From Planctomycetota bacterium (GTDB lineage: Bacteria; Planctomycetota; UBA1135; UBA2386): a stretch of DNA of 64,000 nucleotides. Numbering within the stretch: the first letter of the stretch is position 1; each line of letters opens with the position of its first letter. Location: contig JACKIB010000005.1 of NCBI GenBank assembly GCA_020638695.1, forward strand, positions 62,001-126,000, written 5' to 3'. A program made the position numbers and the translations under genes. This document shows, in pieces, positions 15,833-24,743 of the stretch. The notes below the pieces were generated by a model that was given only the letters and a program-made list of their open reading frames with translations, made no database searches and was not told the origin of the DNA.

Positions 15833-16690
15833 GTGACGCGCGTCCTGATCGTCGGTGACGAGCGCAAGGGCGGCACCGCGCAGGTGATCGGCGCGTTCGA
15901 GCGTTGGTTGCGCGGCCAGGTCGACGAGGTCGAGGTGGTGCTTGATCGCGCTGCTTCGCTCGCGAATTCGCGTGCCGACTTGCTGTGCGTGTTCGGCGGC
16001 GACGGCTCGATCCTCGCTGCCGCGCGCCGGATGGGCGCCCACCAGGTCCCGACCGTCGGCATCAACCTCGGACGGCTCGGCTTCCTCACCGCGTGCGGCC
16101 CGGAGCAGGCCGAACAGGTCACCCGCGCCGCGCTCGACGGGGCGCTGCACGAGGAGCAGCGCGCCATGCTGGAGTGCTCGGTCGAGCGCGCCGGCGGCGA
16201 GGTCTCGGACGCGGTGCTGGCGCTCAACGACGGCGTGCTCAACCGCACGTCCTCGGCCGGCATCGTCAGCCTGGTGGCCCGCCGCGGCGACCAGGAACTC
16301 GCTACCTACGCGGGCGACGGCCTGATCGTCGCGACGCCGACCGGATCGACGGCGTACTCGCTGGCCGCGGGCGGCCCGGTGCTCGCGCCGGACCTCGACG
16401 CCGTGGTGTTGACGCCGCTCGCCAGCCACAGCCTCGCCTTGCGGCCCTTGGTGGTGCCGTTCAGCGACCGGGTCGGCGAAGGGCTCGAGCTGCTGGTGCA
16501 GGAGGCCGGGCGCGAGGGCGTGTGCCCGTTCGTCATCGATGGGCAGGTGTCGATGCAGGTCTCGGTCGGCGATCGGGTGTGCGTGCGGCCGACCCCGGTG
16601 AAGTTCCGCCACCTCACGCTCGGCTCCGACAGCTTCTTCCGGCTGTTCCGCAGGAAGTTCGGTTGGGCCGACCTGCCGCGGGAGCGGTAG
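15833..16690 (+). CDS. nadK: NAD kinase
   Basis: 285 residues. It phosphorylates NAD to NADP with ATP or polyphosphate. Diagnostic motifs are GGDGS (55-59), the ND pair (132-133) in LNDGVLNR and the TPTGSTAYSLAAGGP stretch (168-182). The GTG start at 15833 is 10 nt after the dxs stop, so it belongs to the ispA-dxs unit. NADP(H) made here feeds the reductive steps of isoprenoid synthesis. Confidence 0.93.
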   Translation: MTRVLIVGDERKGGTAQVIGAFERWLRGQVDEVEVVLDRAASLANSRADLLCVFGGDGSILAAARRMGAHQVPTVGINLGRLGFLTACGPEQAEQVTRAALDGALHEEQRAMLECSVERAGGEVSDAVLALNDGVLNRTSSAGIVSLVARRGDQELATYAGDGLIVATPTGSTAYSLAAGGPVLAPDLDAVVLTPLASHSLALRPLVVPFSDRVGEGLELLVQEAGREGVCPFVIDGQVSMQVSVGDRVCVRPTPVKFRHLTLGSDSFFRLFRRKFGWADLPRER

Positions 16691-16716
16691 GGGCGGATTC
16701 GGGTAGCCTCGGGGGC

Positions 16717-16938
16717 GTGGGGCTACCGAGCAACGCGCGAAGGCGAGGACCTACCGTGTGGGCTGCGGGCGCGATCCTCGTGGTCACAGCGTTCTGGTGG
16801 TGGTCCTCGGTCCGCCCGTATGCGGTCCGCGCGCCTGAGGTGCCCGGCGCGGGTCAGCTACCGGCAGGATCCCAGGAGCTGGACGTGAGGACGGTGCCTC
16901 CCCGCGCGGCCCTGTCTGCGACGGCGGTGGCGGGATGA
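16717..16938 (+). CDS. Small single-span membrane protein, hypothetical
   Basis: A 73-codon frame beginning GTG. It has a short basic N-terminus (NARRRG), one predicted transmembrane helix (AAGAILVVTAFWWWSSV, about residues 15-31) and a Pro/Ala-rich tail that would face the periplasm. Third codon positions are G/C-rich, as in neighbouring genes. TAGCCT lies 7 nt before the GTG, matching the leaderless pattern, although there is no good -35. It follows nadK by 26 bp. No family is recognised, and it may be spurious. Confidence 0.4.
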   Translation: MGLPSNARRRGPTVWAAGAILVVTAFWWWSSVRPYAVRAPEVPGAGQLPAGSQELDVRTVPPRAALSATAVAG

Positions 16939-17044
16939 ACACGGGCTCCAGCGATCAATTTCGTCCAGGTTCGGCCAGAGTCCTGCGGGGAACCAACCGG
17001 TTCGCGGGGAGACGACGGACCCGCTGTGTGCTGGGTAGGCGGAC

Positions 17045-18421
17045 CTACCGCACCACCCCCCGCGCCAGCGACAACAGCACCTCGCTCAGCGTCGGGTGGT
17101 ACCACGGCATCGCCAGCAGGTCGCGCCCCGTGCCGCGGAAGTGCATCACCGCGGACACCACGTGCACCAAGTCGTCCGCGCGCGGCCCGAGGATCTGAGT
17201 CCCGAGGATCTCGCCGGTCTCGGCGTGCGCCACCAGCTTCCACACGCCGTGCTGCACGTCCATCGTGATCGCCCGGCCGGTCTCGGCGAAGCGCTCGACG
17301 GCGCTGACCACCGGCAGGCCGGCACCGCGCGCCTGCAGCTCGGTGCGGCCGAGCAGCGCCAGCGGCGGATCGGTGAACACCACTTCCATGTGCAAACGAC
17401 GGTCGATGCGATGGTCGCCGGGGACCCCGGCGGCGCCCAGACCCGCGGCGCGACCCTCCTGGTTGGCGACGTGCAGCAGCTGGGCGGTGCCGGTGGCGTC
17501 GCCGGCGACGAACACCCGCGGGTTCGAGGTCTGCATCGCGTGGTCGTGCACCACACCGTCGGGGCCGTGGGCCACACCGGCGGCGTCGAGGCCGAGGCCG
17601 TGCAGCCACGGCCGCCGGCCGGTCGCGGCGACCACCTGTTCGGCGGTGAGCACCTGGGCGCCGGCGTCGCTCTCGCCGTGCAGCCGCACGCCGCCGTCCA
17701 CCCGCTCGATGCGCTGCGGCCGGCAGGGAGCGACGACTTCGAGACCGGGCTCGGCGGCGAGCGCCTTGGTCAGCTCTTCCCCGAGCAGCGGGTCGCTGTC
17801 GGCCAGCAGTCTGCGGCGGCTGACGAGGGTGACCGCGCAGCCCATGCGAGCGAGGAACTGCGCGAGCTCCAGGCCGATCGCGCCGCTGCCCAGCACCAGC
17901 GCGGAGCGGGGCACGCGTTCGAGCCGCAGCACGTCGTCGCTGGTCCACGGCTCGACTTCGCGCAGCCCGGGTAGTGGCGGGATGTTGGGCTGTGAGCCGG
18001 TGGCGATCACCGCGCCGCGGGTGAAGCGGTAGGTCGTGCCGTCGCTGGCGGCGACCGTATCCGGACCTGTGAACCACGCTCGCGCGTCGACCACGGTGTA
18101 GCCGTCGCGCTCGATCCGGCCCACCTTGGCCCGCTTGAAGCGCTCCACCTTGGCGCGCTTGTTCTCCATCACCGCAGGGAAGTCGACGTCCAGCGCGGCG
18201 TGACCGACCCCTGGCGTGTGGTGATGCGCCGCTTCGTGCACCAGATGCGCGGCGTGCAGGATGGTCTTGGTGGGCATGCAACCCATCAGGATGCACAGCC
18301 CGCCGAGTTCCCCGTCGTTGAACATCGCCGTGCGCGCGCCTGCCGCGTGCGCCGCGGAGGCCGCGGCTGTCCCGGCGGAGCCACCGCCGAGCACCAGCAC
18401 GTCGAACACCCGTTCGCTCAC
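17045..18421 (-). CDS. Pyridine nucleotide-disulfide oxidoreductase (mercuric reductase/dihydrolipoamide dehydrogenase type)
   Basis: 458 residues. FAD-binding LVLGGGSAGTAAA at the N-terminus, redox-active disulfide in GGLCILMGCMPTK (Cys43 and Cys48, CxxxxC), NAD(P)-binding LVLGSGAIGLELA (about 175), the second FAD motif VFVAGDATG and the C-terminal dimer-interface His in YHPTLSE (about 442). The catalytic set is complete. The substrate is not a lipoyl complex by context, and no heavy-metal-binding N-terminal domain or C-terminal Cys pair is present, so mercuric reduction is unlikely. The GTG start at 18421 overlaps the stop of the upstream peptidase gene by 4 bp (GTGA), implying co-translation. 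Confidence 0.85.
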   Translation of the reverse strand: MSERVFDVLVLGGGSAGTAAASAAHAAGARTAMFNDGELGGLCILMGCMPTKTILHAAHLVHEAAHHHTPGVGHAALDVDFPAVMENKRAKVERFKRAKVGRIERDGYTVVDARAWFTGPDTVAASDGTTYRFTRGAVIATGSQPNIPPLPGLREVEPWTSDDVLRLERVPRSALVLGSGAIGLELAQFLARMGCAVTLVSRRRLLADSDPLLGEELTKALAAEPGLEVVAPCRPQRIERVDGGVRLHGESDAGAQVLTAEQVVAATGRRPWLHGLGLDAAGVAHGPDGVVHDHAMQTSNPRVFVAGDATGTAQLLHVANQEGRAAGLGAAGVPGDHRIDRRLHMEVVFTDPPLALLGRTELQARGAGLPVVSAVERFAETGRAITMDVQHGVWKLVAHAETGEILGTQILGPRADDLVHVVSAVMHFRGTGRDLLAMPWYHPTLSEVLLSLARGVVR

Positions 18422-21400
18422 TTGTTGCGCTCCGGACCCTGCGGAACCGCCGGTCGCGCCTGCGGCGCACGCTTCTTCAACTCGTCCAACAGGTGCTGCA
18501 CGGCGGCCTCGAGGATCGGCTCGCGGCCCGCCTGGATCAGCGTCGGATCGTCGAACACCTCCAGATCCGGCGCCACCCCGACGGCCTCGACGTCCCACGC
18601 ACCCTCCGTGTTGACGAACGCAAACCCGGGCACCGCCAGCCCGCCGCCGTCGACTAGCCGCGGGGTGCCCGAGTAGCCCACCAGTCCACCCCAGGTGCGC
18701 TTGCCGATCAGTTTGCCGAGCCCGAGCTTGCGGAAGTAGAACGGGAACGCGTCGCCGCCAGAGGACGAGTAGCCGTTGATCAGCATCGCCCGCGGACCCT
18801 CGAACGCGAACCCCGGGGTGGTGCCGAGTTCGCTGCCGCGCCGCGCCCAGTAGTTGAGCACCGGCTGGCCGAGCGCCATCGCCATGCGGTCGGGGATCCA
18901 GCCGCCGCCGTTGTAGCGGTCGTCGATGATCAGCGCCTGCTTGACGCGCGCCAGCGGGCGGAAGCCGCGGAACAGCTCGCGGTGGCCGTCGATCGCGGTG
19001 TTGGGCACGTGCACGTAGCCGATCCGGCCACCCGACAGCTTGTCGACCAGCGCCCGGTTGCGCGCCACCCAAGCGAGATAGCGCAGTCCGCTCTCGGACG
19101 CGATCGGGCGCACCACCACGCGCCGCGCGCCGGTGCGCTCGGGCCGCGCGTTCACCAACAGCTCGACCTGGCGCCCGACGGTGTTCTCCAGCAGTGCGTA
19201 CGGCGACTGCGGGGCGCTGAGGTCGCGGCCGTCGATCGCCAGCACGAAATCGCCCTCCCGCACGTCGACCCCCGGCTCGGTCAGCGGGCTGCGGGTGCGC
19301 TCGTCCCAGTTCTCGCCGGCGAAGATCGAGGCGATACGGTAGTGCTTGCCGGCTTGCGCGAACTCGCAGCCCAGCAGGCCGACCGGCACCCTAGGCACCC
19401 GCGGCGACTCGCCCGGGCTGACGTAGGTGTGACCACAATTGAGTTCGCCGATCAGCTCGCCGAGCAGGAAGTCGAGATCGCTGCGGTGCGAGGCATGCTG
19501 CAGCAGCGGGGCGTACTTGGCGCGCATCGCCGGCCAATCGACGGCGTGCATCCGGGGGTCGTAGAACCAGTCGCGCATGATTCGCCACGCGTCGGCATAC
19601 ATCTGCGCCCACTCCTCCTGCGGCACCACGCGCACCCGCACGCCGTCGGTCGGGATCTTCTCGGCCCCGGCCTTCTGGCCCGGGGCGACCTTCGCGCGGC
19701 ACAGCGCACCGCCATGGCGGTAGAGGAGTTGCTTGCGGTCGTGGGCGAGCCGGTAGCGCGTCACGCCTGGGAGCACGGACTCGGTCTTGCGCTTCTTCAC
19801 GTCGTAGCGGTGCAGCCCACCGCCCTTGGCGAACAGCAGTCCGTCGGCTACGCCGGACAGTGCCCCGTAGTCGCCCGCTGCGCCCGGCAGCCGCACCAGG
19901 CGCTCGGCGAGGCCCTCGCGGTCGATCCGCCACCGCGCTGGTTTCGCGTCCTTGCTCGGCTCCTTCTCCTTCTTGCTGGGCTTCTCGGGCTTGCTGGCAC
20001 CCGGCCCGGGCTCGGTGTCGTCGCGCGGCGCCAGCGGGTTGGCGACGTCGCGCCGCATCAGGAGCGCAAACAACTGTCGTTCGAAGCGGAACCCGTCATG
20101 GCGGTAGCTACGAGCCGAGGTGAAGTACAGGTAGCGGCCGTCGGGGTCGAAGGTCGGGCTGGCGTCGTCGAACTCGTCGCTGGTGACCTGTAGTGGAGCC
20201 GGACGCTCGGTGGCTTCGCACAGCCACACCGAGTGGAACCCGTTGCGGCCGAGCTTGACGTAGCTCAGCCACTGGCTGTCGGCACTCCACTCGACGCTGG
20301 TCGGCACCGCCTCGCTGCCGGAGTCGAGGTGAGTCGTGGTGCCGCTGGCCACGTCGACCACCTGCAGTCGGTTGCCCTTGTCGGTGAAGACGATCCGGCG
20401 GCTGTCCGGTGACCAGGCGTAGCCGAGGATCCAGGCGCCGGTGCCGCGGGTCAGCTGTCGCTCCGCGCCGCTCGCGGGGTCGCGCAGGATCAGCTCGTAG
20501 TCGTCGCCGACTTCGGCGAGGTAGCTCTGGTGTGTGCCGTCGGGCGACCACTCCGGCTGCCGCTCGCGGCGCTTGGGCGTGCGCGTCAAGTGCTGCGCTT
20601 GCCCGTGCTGCTCGGGGACCGAGAATACGTCGCCGCGGAACTCGACCAACACCCGCTTGCCGGACGGCGACGGCGCGAAGCTGCCGAACGCCTTGCTTCC
20701 GTCGTGCCAGGTCGGTCGCAGCCACGGTCGGTCGTCCGCCAGGGTGATGTCGAGCTGCCGCAGCTGCTCGGTGCCTTCGTCCATCACGTGTAGTGCACCG
20801 CCGCACTCGAAGATCACGCCGCCGCGGCCGCGGCTCGGGAACAGCACGTCGAACCCGCCGAACCTGGTGACTTGGGTGGTGGTCTTGTCACTCAGTTGGT
20901 AGCGAAACAGCTCGAGTGTGCCGGTCCGATCCGAGGTGAAGTAGATCCGATCGCCGAGCCACATCGGGAAGTTGTCGGTGCCCGGGAAGTCGGTCAGCCG
21001 CTCGAGCGCGTTCGCCTGCAGGTCGTAGACGAACACGTCCTGTGCTCGCCCGGCGCGGTAGCGCTTCCAGGTGCGCCACTCGCGGCTGATGATGTTGTAC
21101 GCGAGTTTGCGGCCGTCGGGCGACAGCGACGCGTAGCCGCCTTCCGGGATCTGCAGCGGTTGCTCCAGCCCGCCGTTCCAGGGGTCGACCAGGAAGTACT
21201 TGCCGATCCGCTCGCCGTACGGCGTGCGGTTGGCGCGGATCAGGATCTTCTTGCCATCCGGCGTCCAGTCGAGCGGCAGGTGGTCGTAGCCGCCGCGCGG
21301 CGGCAGGGGACCGACATCGGGGTAGTGGGTGAGTTGGCGCGGTTGGCCACCGGTGTACGGCACCAACCAGATCTGTCGCGTGCCGGTGTATTCGCCGGAG

Positions 21401-21687
21401 AAGGCGATCCACTGGCCGTCGGGCGAGATGCGCGGGTAGAGCTCGAGGCCCTCGTCGAAGCTGGTGACGCGGTGGGCCACGCCGCCACGTGCCGAGGCGG
21501 TCCAGATGTCACCGCCGTGCACGAACGCGATGCGGTCGCCCTGGATGTGGGGGAAGCGCAGCAGGCGCGCGGGGGTGGGCGCGGCGGCGCGGGGTGACGC
21601 GGTGCCGGGGCGGGGTGGGTCTTGCTGGGCGGTGGCGATGGAAGCGCTGGGCAGCACGGCCAGCAGGGCGAGGATCAGGCGGGTCAT
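18418..21687 (-). CDS. Tricorn-type S41 peptidase with beta-propeller
   Basis: 1089 residues with a signal peptide (LILALLAVLPSASIATAQ), so secreted or periplasmic, unlike archaeal tricorn. The N-terminal 650 residues are PD40/WD40-like beta-propeller blades (repeated SPDGxxIAF, SPDGRKLAY and SPDSRRIVF). A Lys/Pro-rich linker lies near 560. The C-terminal part holds the CGHTY region (His about 751), a PDZ-like segment (VREGDFVLAIDGRD) and the S41 nucleophile in GYSSSGGD (Ser about 975). The lengths and positions parallel tricorn protease (His746, Ser965). It probably trims peptides in the periplasm. A fragment of its propeller coding sequence is duplicated at 23646-23752. The next gene, a disulfide reductase, overlaps its stop. 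Confidence 0.88.
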   Translation of the reverse strand: MTRLILALLAVLPSASIATAQQDPPRPGTASPRAAAPTPARLLRFPHIQGDRIAFVHGGDIWTASARGGVAHRVTSFDEGLELYPRISPDGQWIAFSGEYTGTRQIWLVPYTGGQPRQLTHYPDVGPLPPRGGYDHLPLDWTPDGKKILIRANRTPYGERIGKYFLVDPWNGGLEQPLQIPEGGYASLSPDGRKLAYNIISREWRTWKRYRAGRAQDVFVYDLQANALERLTDFPGTDNFPMWLGDRIYFTSDRTGTLELFRYQLSDKTTTQVTRFGGFDVLFPSRGRGGVIFECGGALHVMDEGTEQLRQLDITLADDRPWLRPTWHDGSKAFGSFAPSPSGKRVLVEFRGDVFSVPEQHGQAQHLTRTPKRRERQPEWSPDGTHQSYLAEVGDDYELILRDPASGAERQLTRGTGAWILGYAWSPDSRRIVFTDKGNRLQVVDVASGTTTHLDSGSEAVPTSVEWSADSQWLSYVKLGRNGFHSVWLCEATERPAPLQVTSDEFDDASPTFDPDGRYLYFTSARSYRHDGFRFERQLFALLMRRDVANPLAPRDDTEPGPGASKPEKPSKKEKEPSKDAKPARWRIDREGLAERLVRLPGAAGDYGALSGVADGLLFAKGGGLHRYDVKKRKTESVLPGVTRYRLAHDRKQLLYRHGGALCRAKVAPGQKAGAEKIPTDGVRVRVVPQEEWAQMYADAWRIMRDWFYDPRMHAVDWPAMRAKYAPLLQHASHRSDLDFLLGELIGELNCGHTYVSPGESPRVPRVPVGLLGCEFAQAGKHYRIASIFAGENWDERTRSPLTEPGVDVREGDFVLAIDGRDLSAPQSPYALLENTVGRQVELLVNARPERTGARRVVVRPIASESGLRYLAWVARNRALVDKLSGGRIGYVHVPNTAIDGHRELFRGFRPLARVKQALIIDDRYNGGGWIPDRMAMALGQPVLNYWARRGSELGTTPGFAFEGPRAMLINGYSSSGGDAFPFYFRKLGLGKLIGKRTWGGLVGYSGTPRLVDGGGLAVPGFAFVNTEGAWDVEAVGVAPDLEVFDDPTLIQAGREPILEAAVQHLLDELKKRAPQARPAVPQGPERNK

Positions 21688-21693
21688 GGCGCC

Positions 21694-21721
21694 ATGATCG
21701 GTGGCCGCCTGGGCGGGGCAA
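21694..21721 (-). promoter_or_regulatory. Candidate promoter of the tricorn-like peptidase gene
   Basis: On the minus strand TTGCCC (rc of 21716-21721), 16-bp spacer, GATCAT (rc of 21694-21699), then 6 nt to the ATG at 21687. Four of six positions match in each box. It would drive a leaderless bicistronic mRNA with the reductase gene. Confidence 0.4.
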
Positions 21722-21891
21722 GCCGCGGGCGTGGTTTCGGCCTCCCAGGGGTCCAGGTCGCACCGCAGTGCCGCGTGTGTCGGCGAACGTCTCGGTCGAG
21801 TCCCCTCCAAGCGTCCACCCTCGCGTGGCTGGTCTGCAGAAAGCCACCGATTCGCCGTCACGCCGACGACCTGCCTGTCCATCCGCCAGGC

Positions 21892-23628
21892 ATGAGCAAC
21901 ATCCGAACCCTCCCTGCCCCGGTGCCGCTGCACCACGCGAACGCGAATCCCGGTCGTCGAGGCTGGTTCTCCGCACTGGCCCTCTCTGCACTGGCCCTCT
22001 CTGCGCTTGCCGCCCTGGCTCCAGGTCAGGGACCGCGGCTCCTGCACGACGTGGTCGCGGGGAGCGAGAGTTCCCACCCGTATGGATTCACCGACTTCTT
22101 CGGACTGACTTTGTTCGTCGCCACCACTCCCGCGCATGGTCCGGAACTGTGGGTGACGGATTCGACGCCCGCCGGAACCCGCATGGTGGCCGACATCAAC
22201 CCAGGCGTGCCGGGCTCGCATCCCTCGGACATCGCGGTGGTCGGTGACTTCGCGTTCTTCTTGGCCAGCGGACCCAACGGCAGTGGGTTGTGGCAGACCG
22301 ACGGGACCGCGGCGGGGACCCGCGAGGTGCGTGCCGGCTGGTCGGGTCGAATGCACGCGCTCGGCGAGAAGGTGTTCGTCGTGCAGGACTCGAGCATCGT
22401 GATGTGGCAGGGCGGGAGGGAGCGGGTGATCCACCAAACCGCTGACCAGTCGCGAATCACCGACCTCGGCACGTTCGCCGGCGGCGTCCTGTTCGGCACG
22501 CAGGAGACCAATGGCAACGTGGGCGCGGCGTGGTGGCATGACGGCACCCTCAGCGCCTCGCGTCAGCTGGTTCGCCTCGGGAAGGCTCCGTTCAGCGGTG
22601 AAGCAGTCGCCAACGAACGCGCCGCGTGGTTGCTGCTGACCCGTGCACAAGACCTGGCGCCAGAGCTGTGGCGGTGGGATGGTTCAGCCGCCCCGCAGAT
22701 GGTGGCGAAGTTCGAGTACGCGGAGCCGTGGCGACTCAGCCGTCACCCGAGGCTGTTGTGTGCGGATGGCGGGCGGGTGCTGTTCAGGGCCTGGCAGCCA
22801 GCGACCGGGAGCGAGCTGTGGCGGGCGGACGGGTCTCCCGAGGGCACCAAGTTGGTGGCGGACATCGAGCCGGGTCCGATGAGCTCGGAGCCGCGGAACA
22901 TGCTGCGGGTCGGCACCCGACTGATGTTCTCGGCGACGACCGTCGAACATGGCGAGGAGCCCTGGGTCACGGACGGTGGCGACTCCACCTCGATCCTGCG
23001 CGACATCATGCCCGGCCCGGGCTCCTCCCTGTCGGAGTTCACCGTGTTCTATCCGGTTGGCGGATTCACGGCATACTTCGCCGCGCGGGACCTGACGGGC
23101 AACCGCTTGTGGAAGTCCAACGGCTCGACGGTCACCAATCGACTCGGTGTGACCGACCCGTACAACCTGGGATTCAGCAACGGGATTCTCTACTTCCAGG
23201 CGTTCGACTCCACGCACGGCCGCGAGGTCTGGGGCCTGCAGCCGAACGTCGCGACCGTTCAAACGCTCGGCCACGGCTGCGCTGCGCTCACTCCCGCCAC
23301 TCCGCCGACGATCGCTGCGTCGCTCCCGATTCTCGGTCAGACGTTCCTGTTGAACGGGACCACCGCCGGCAGTTCTGGCTTGAACGTCCTGGTGTTCGGC
23401 GCGAAGGCCGTGCGGCCGATCGCGCTGTCGAACGACTGCCGCATCTACTACTCGGCGGTCGACATCATGCTCTCGACCTATGTCACGGGGTCGCGCTGGC
23501 AGATCGGGGTGCCGGTGCCGAATGACCCCGCACTGCTCTACACCCACGCGGTTACCCAGGGAGTCTTGTTCGGCATGGGGCCCGGGGTCGATCTCACGCC
23601 GGCGGTGGCCTTCACGCTCGGCGGCTGA
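21892..23628 (+). CDS. ELWxxDGTxxGT repeat exported protein
   Basis: 578 residues. A long basic n-region followed by FSALALSALALSALAALAPGQ is a signal peptide. The mature protein repeats the ELWxxDGTxxGT unit (ELWVTDSTPAGT, LWQTDGTAAGT, ELWRADGSPEGT, PWVTDGGDSTS), each followed by V-x-D-I-x-P-G strands, giving a beta-propeller-like array. The last 110 residues (from LGHGCAA) are the small domain that ends many planctomycete exported proteins. Likely an extracellular binding or structural protein; no catalytic motif. The ATG is at 21892 because everything upstream in frame lies on the promoter side of the divergent peptidase gene. Confidence 0.82.
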   Translation: MSNIRTLPAPVPLHHANANPGRRGWFSALALSALALSALAALAPGQGPRLLHDVVAGSESSHPYGFTDFFGLTLFVATTPAHGPELWVTDSTPAGTRMVADINPGVPGSHPSDIAVVGDFAFFLASGPNGSGLWQTDGTAAGTREVRAGWSGRMHALGEKVFVVQDSSIVMWQGGRERVIHQTADQSRITDLGTFAGGVLFGTQETNGNVGAAWWHDGTLSASRQLVRLGKAPFSGEAVANERAAWLLLTRAQDLAPELWRWDGSAAPQMVAKFEYAEPWRLSRHPRLLCADGGRVLFRAWQPATGSELWRADGSPEGTKLVADIEPGPMSSEPRNMLRVGTRLMFSATTVEHGEEPWVTDGGDSTSILRDIMPGPGSSLSEFTVFYPVGGFTAYFAARDLTGNRLWKSNGSTVTNRLGVTDPYNLGFSNGILYFQAFDSTHGREVWGLQPNVATVQTLGHGCAALTPATPPTIAASLPILGQTFLLNGTTAGSSGLNVLVFGAKAVRPIALSNDCRIYYSAVDIMLSTYVTGSRWQIGVPVPNDPALLYTHAVTQGVLFGMGPGVDLTPAVAFTLGG

Positions 23629-23645
23629 GGTGCGCGCGGCGGGCG

Positions 23646-23752
23646 GCCGGAGAATGGGATCCGCGGACCGTCGGGCGAGATGCGCGGGTCGAGCTCGAGG
23701 CCGCCGTCGAAGCTTCTGACGCGGTGGGCCACGCCGTCACGCACCGAGGCGG
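23646..23752 (-). pseudogene. Decayed duplicate fragment of the tricorn-like peptidase gene
   Basis: About 107 bp that aligns to 21394-21500 inside the peptidase gene, in the same orientation. In the best 85 bp (23668-23752 versus 21416-21500) I count 77 identities and no gaps. The minus-strand translation keeps GVAHRVRSFDGGLELDPRISPDG, against GGVAHRVTSFDEGLELYPRISPDG in the intact gene, with several substitutions. No other part of the gene is present nearby. It lies just past the stop of the ELWxxDGT gene, within the 313-bp gap up to 23941; I see nothing else in that gap. Confidence 0.8.
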
Positions 23753-23941
23753 ACGGCTTCGACCAGCGCTACGGGTACTCCCCATGACGAAGCCGAATGC
23801 GCTACGCCATCCAGCTCGGGTCGGCTCGCGGCGTGCCGCAGTCGCGCGGGGTGACGAAGTGAGACCCGTTCCCGACGTCGGTGTCAGGTGGCGAACCGCA
23901 GCCAGTAGGCAGGGTCGCAGGTCCGGTGAGCGTCGAGTGTG

Positions 23942-24739
23942 CTACTTCTTCTGCGGTTTGCCGACCTGCTGTGTTCCGTCAGGCTCGAACTCGGAGAGGA
24001 ACTCGGGATAGCCGTCGCGATCCTCGTCGGTCCAGCGGGATTGTCGGCCGTCGGGATGAAAACGGATCACGCGATCGAAGAACCCGTCCTCATCGTCGTC
24101 GTGGTGTTCGAGGATCCGCGTTCCGTTCCGGTCGTACTGTTGGACCAGTTCGAACACGCCGTTCTCGTTGCGGTCCCAGTGCGTGAACAGCAACTGGCCG
24201 GCGCGGTTGTATCCCTTGACACATTCGTCGTTGCCGTTTCGGTTGCGATCCAGGTAGACGAATGCCACGTTTCCGGTCTCGCGCCAGATCAAGGTGCGCT
24301 CGTCGCCGTCCCACACGGTCCGGAACGGGGAGCCTTCTTCCTGCTCCCGCAGCTGCTGTTCGAGCCCGCTCCATAGGCTGAAGTACACCATCCACAACAC
24401 GAAGAACACCGCAGCGATCAGCCAACCCAAACCCCAGCGCGTTCGGCGCACGGGTGATGGTGGATCGGGTGGGGTCGCGTCGGACTCTGGCAGTTCTCGG
24501 GGTTCCGCGGCCTCGCTTCGAGCCTGCGCGATCGCCGCGAGGGCATCCTCGACCCGGTCGGGCGGTACGCGGACATCGGTGCCGACGCGGTTGAGCAGCG
24601 CCTGGCTGATCGCGAAGTCGTCCTGACAGAGCGAGCCGTTGATCAGTACCGGAATCCCGGCGCTCCGAAGCACGCCCGCGACTACCTGGGCTTCGAACGG
24701 CGTCCGCGCCACGTCGATTCGCACGAACTCTGAGTTCAT
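23942..24739 (-). CDS. DUF2007-like membrane protein with DRNxNG repeats
   Basis: 265 residues from ATG 24739 (GTG 24742 is also possible). Residues about 1-75 (FEAQVVAGVLRSAGIPVLINGS... VRVPPDRVEDALAAI) match the DUF2007 'putative signal transducing protein' fold. A Pro-rich linker leads to one transmembrane helix (about 103-123, LGWLIAAVFFVLWMVYFSLW). The C-terminal 140 residues carry repeated acidic loops such as YLDRNRNGNDE, WDRNENGVFE, YDRNGTR and DDDEDGFFD. These resemble calcium-binding loops (EF-hand/thrombospondin-3-like) interleaved with short strands. It starts 5 nt after the stop of the broken gene upstream. Confidence 0.7.
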   Translation of the reverse strand: MNSEFVRIDVARTPFEAQVVAGVLRSAGIPVLINGSLCQDDFAISQALLNRVGTDVRVPPDRVEDALAAIAQARSEAAEPRELPESDATPPDPPSPVRRTRWGLGWLIAAVFFVLWMVYFSLWSGLEQQLREQEEGSPFRTVWDGDERTLIWRETGNVAFVYLDRNRNGNDECVKGYNRAGQLLFTHWDRNENGVFELVQQYDRNGTRILEHHDDDEDGFFDRVIRFHPDGRQSRWTDEDRDGYPEFLSEFEPDGTQQVGKPQKK

Positions 24740-24743
24740 CACC

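Noticed and set aside
13801..16263. Minus-strand open frame of 820 codons opposite dxs and nadK
   Set aside because: The plus strand carries unmistakable Dxs and NadK motifs; the antisense translation is His/Gln/Arg-rich without domains.
17045..18421. Mercuric reductase (merA) call
   Set aside because: The disulfide motif fits, but the N-terminal metal-binding domain and C-terminal vicinal Cys pair of MerA are missing and no mer genes are adjacent.
21687..22650. Extension of the tricorn-like peptidase frame upstream of 21687
   Set aside because: The frame is open but runs opposite the signal peptide and start of the ELWxxDGT gene; the peptidase signal peptide begins at ATG 21687.
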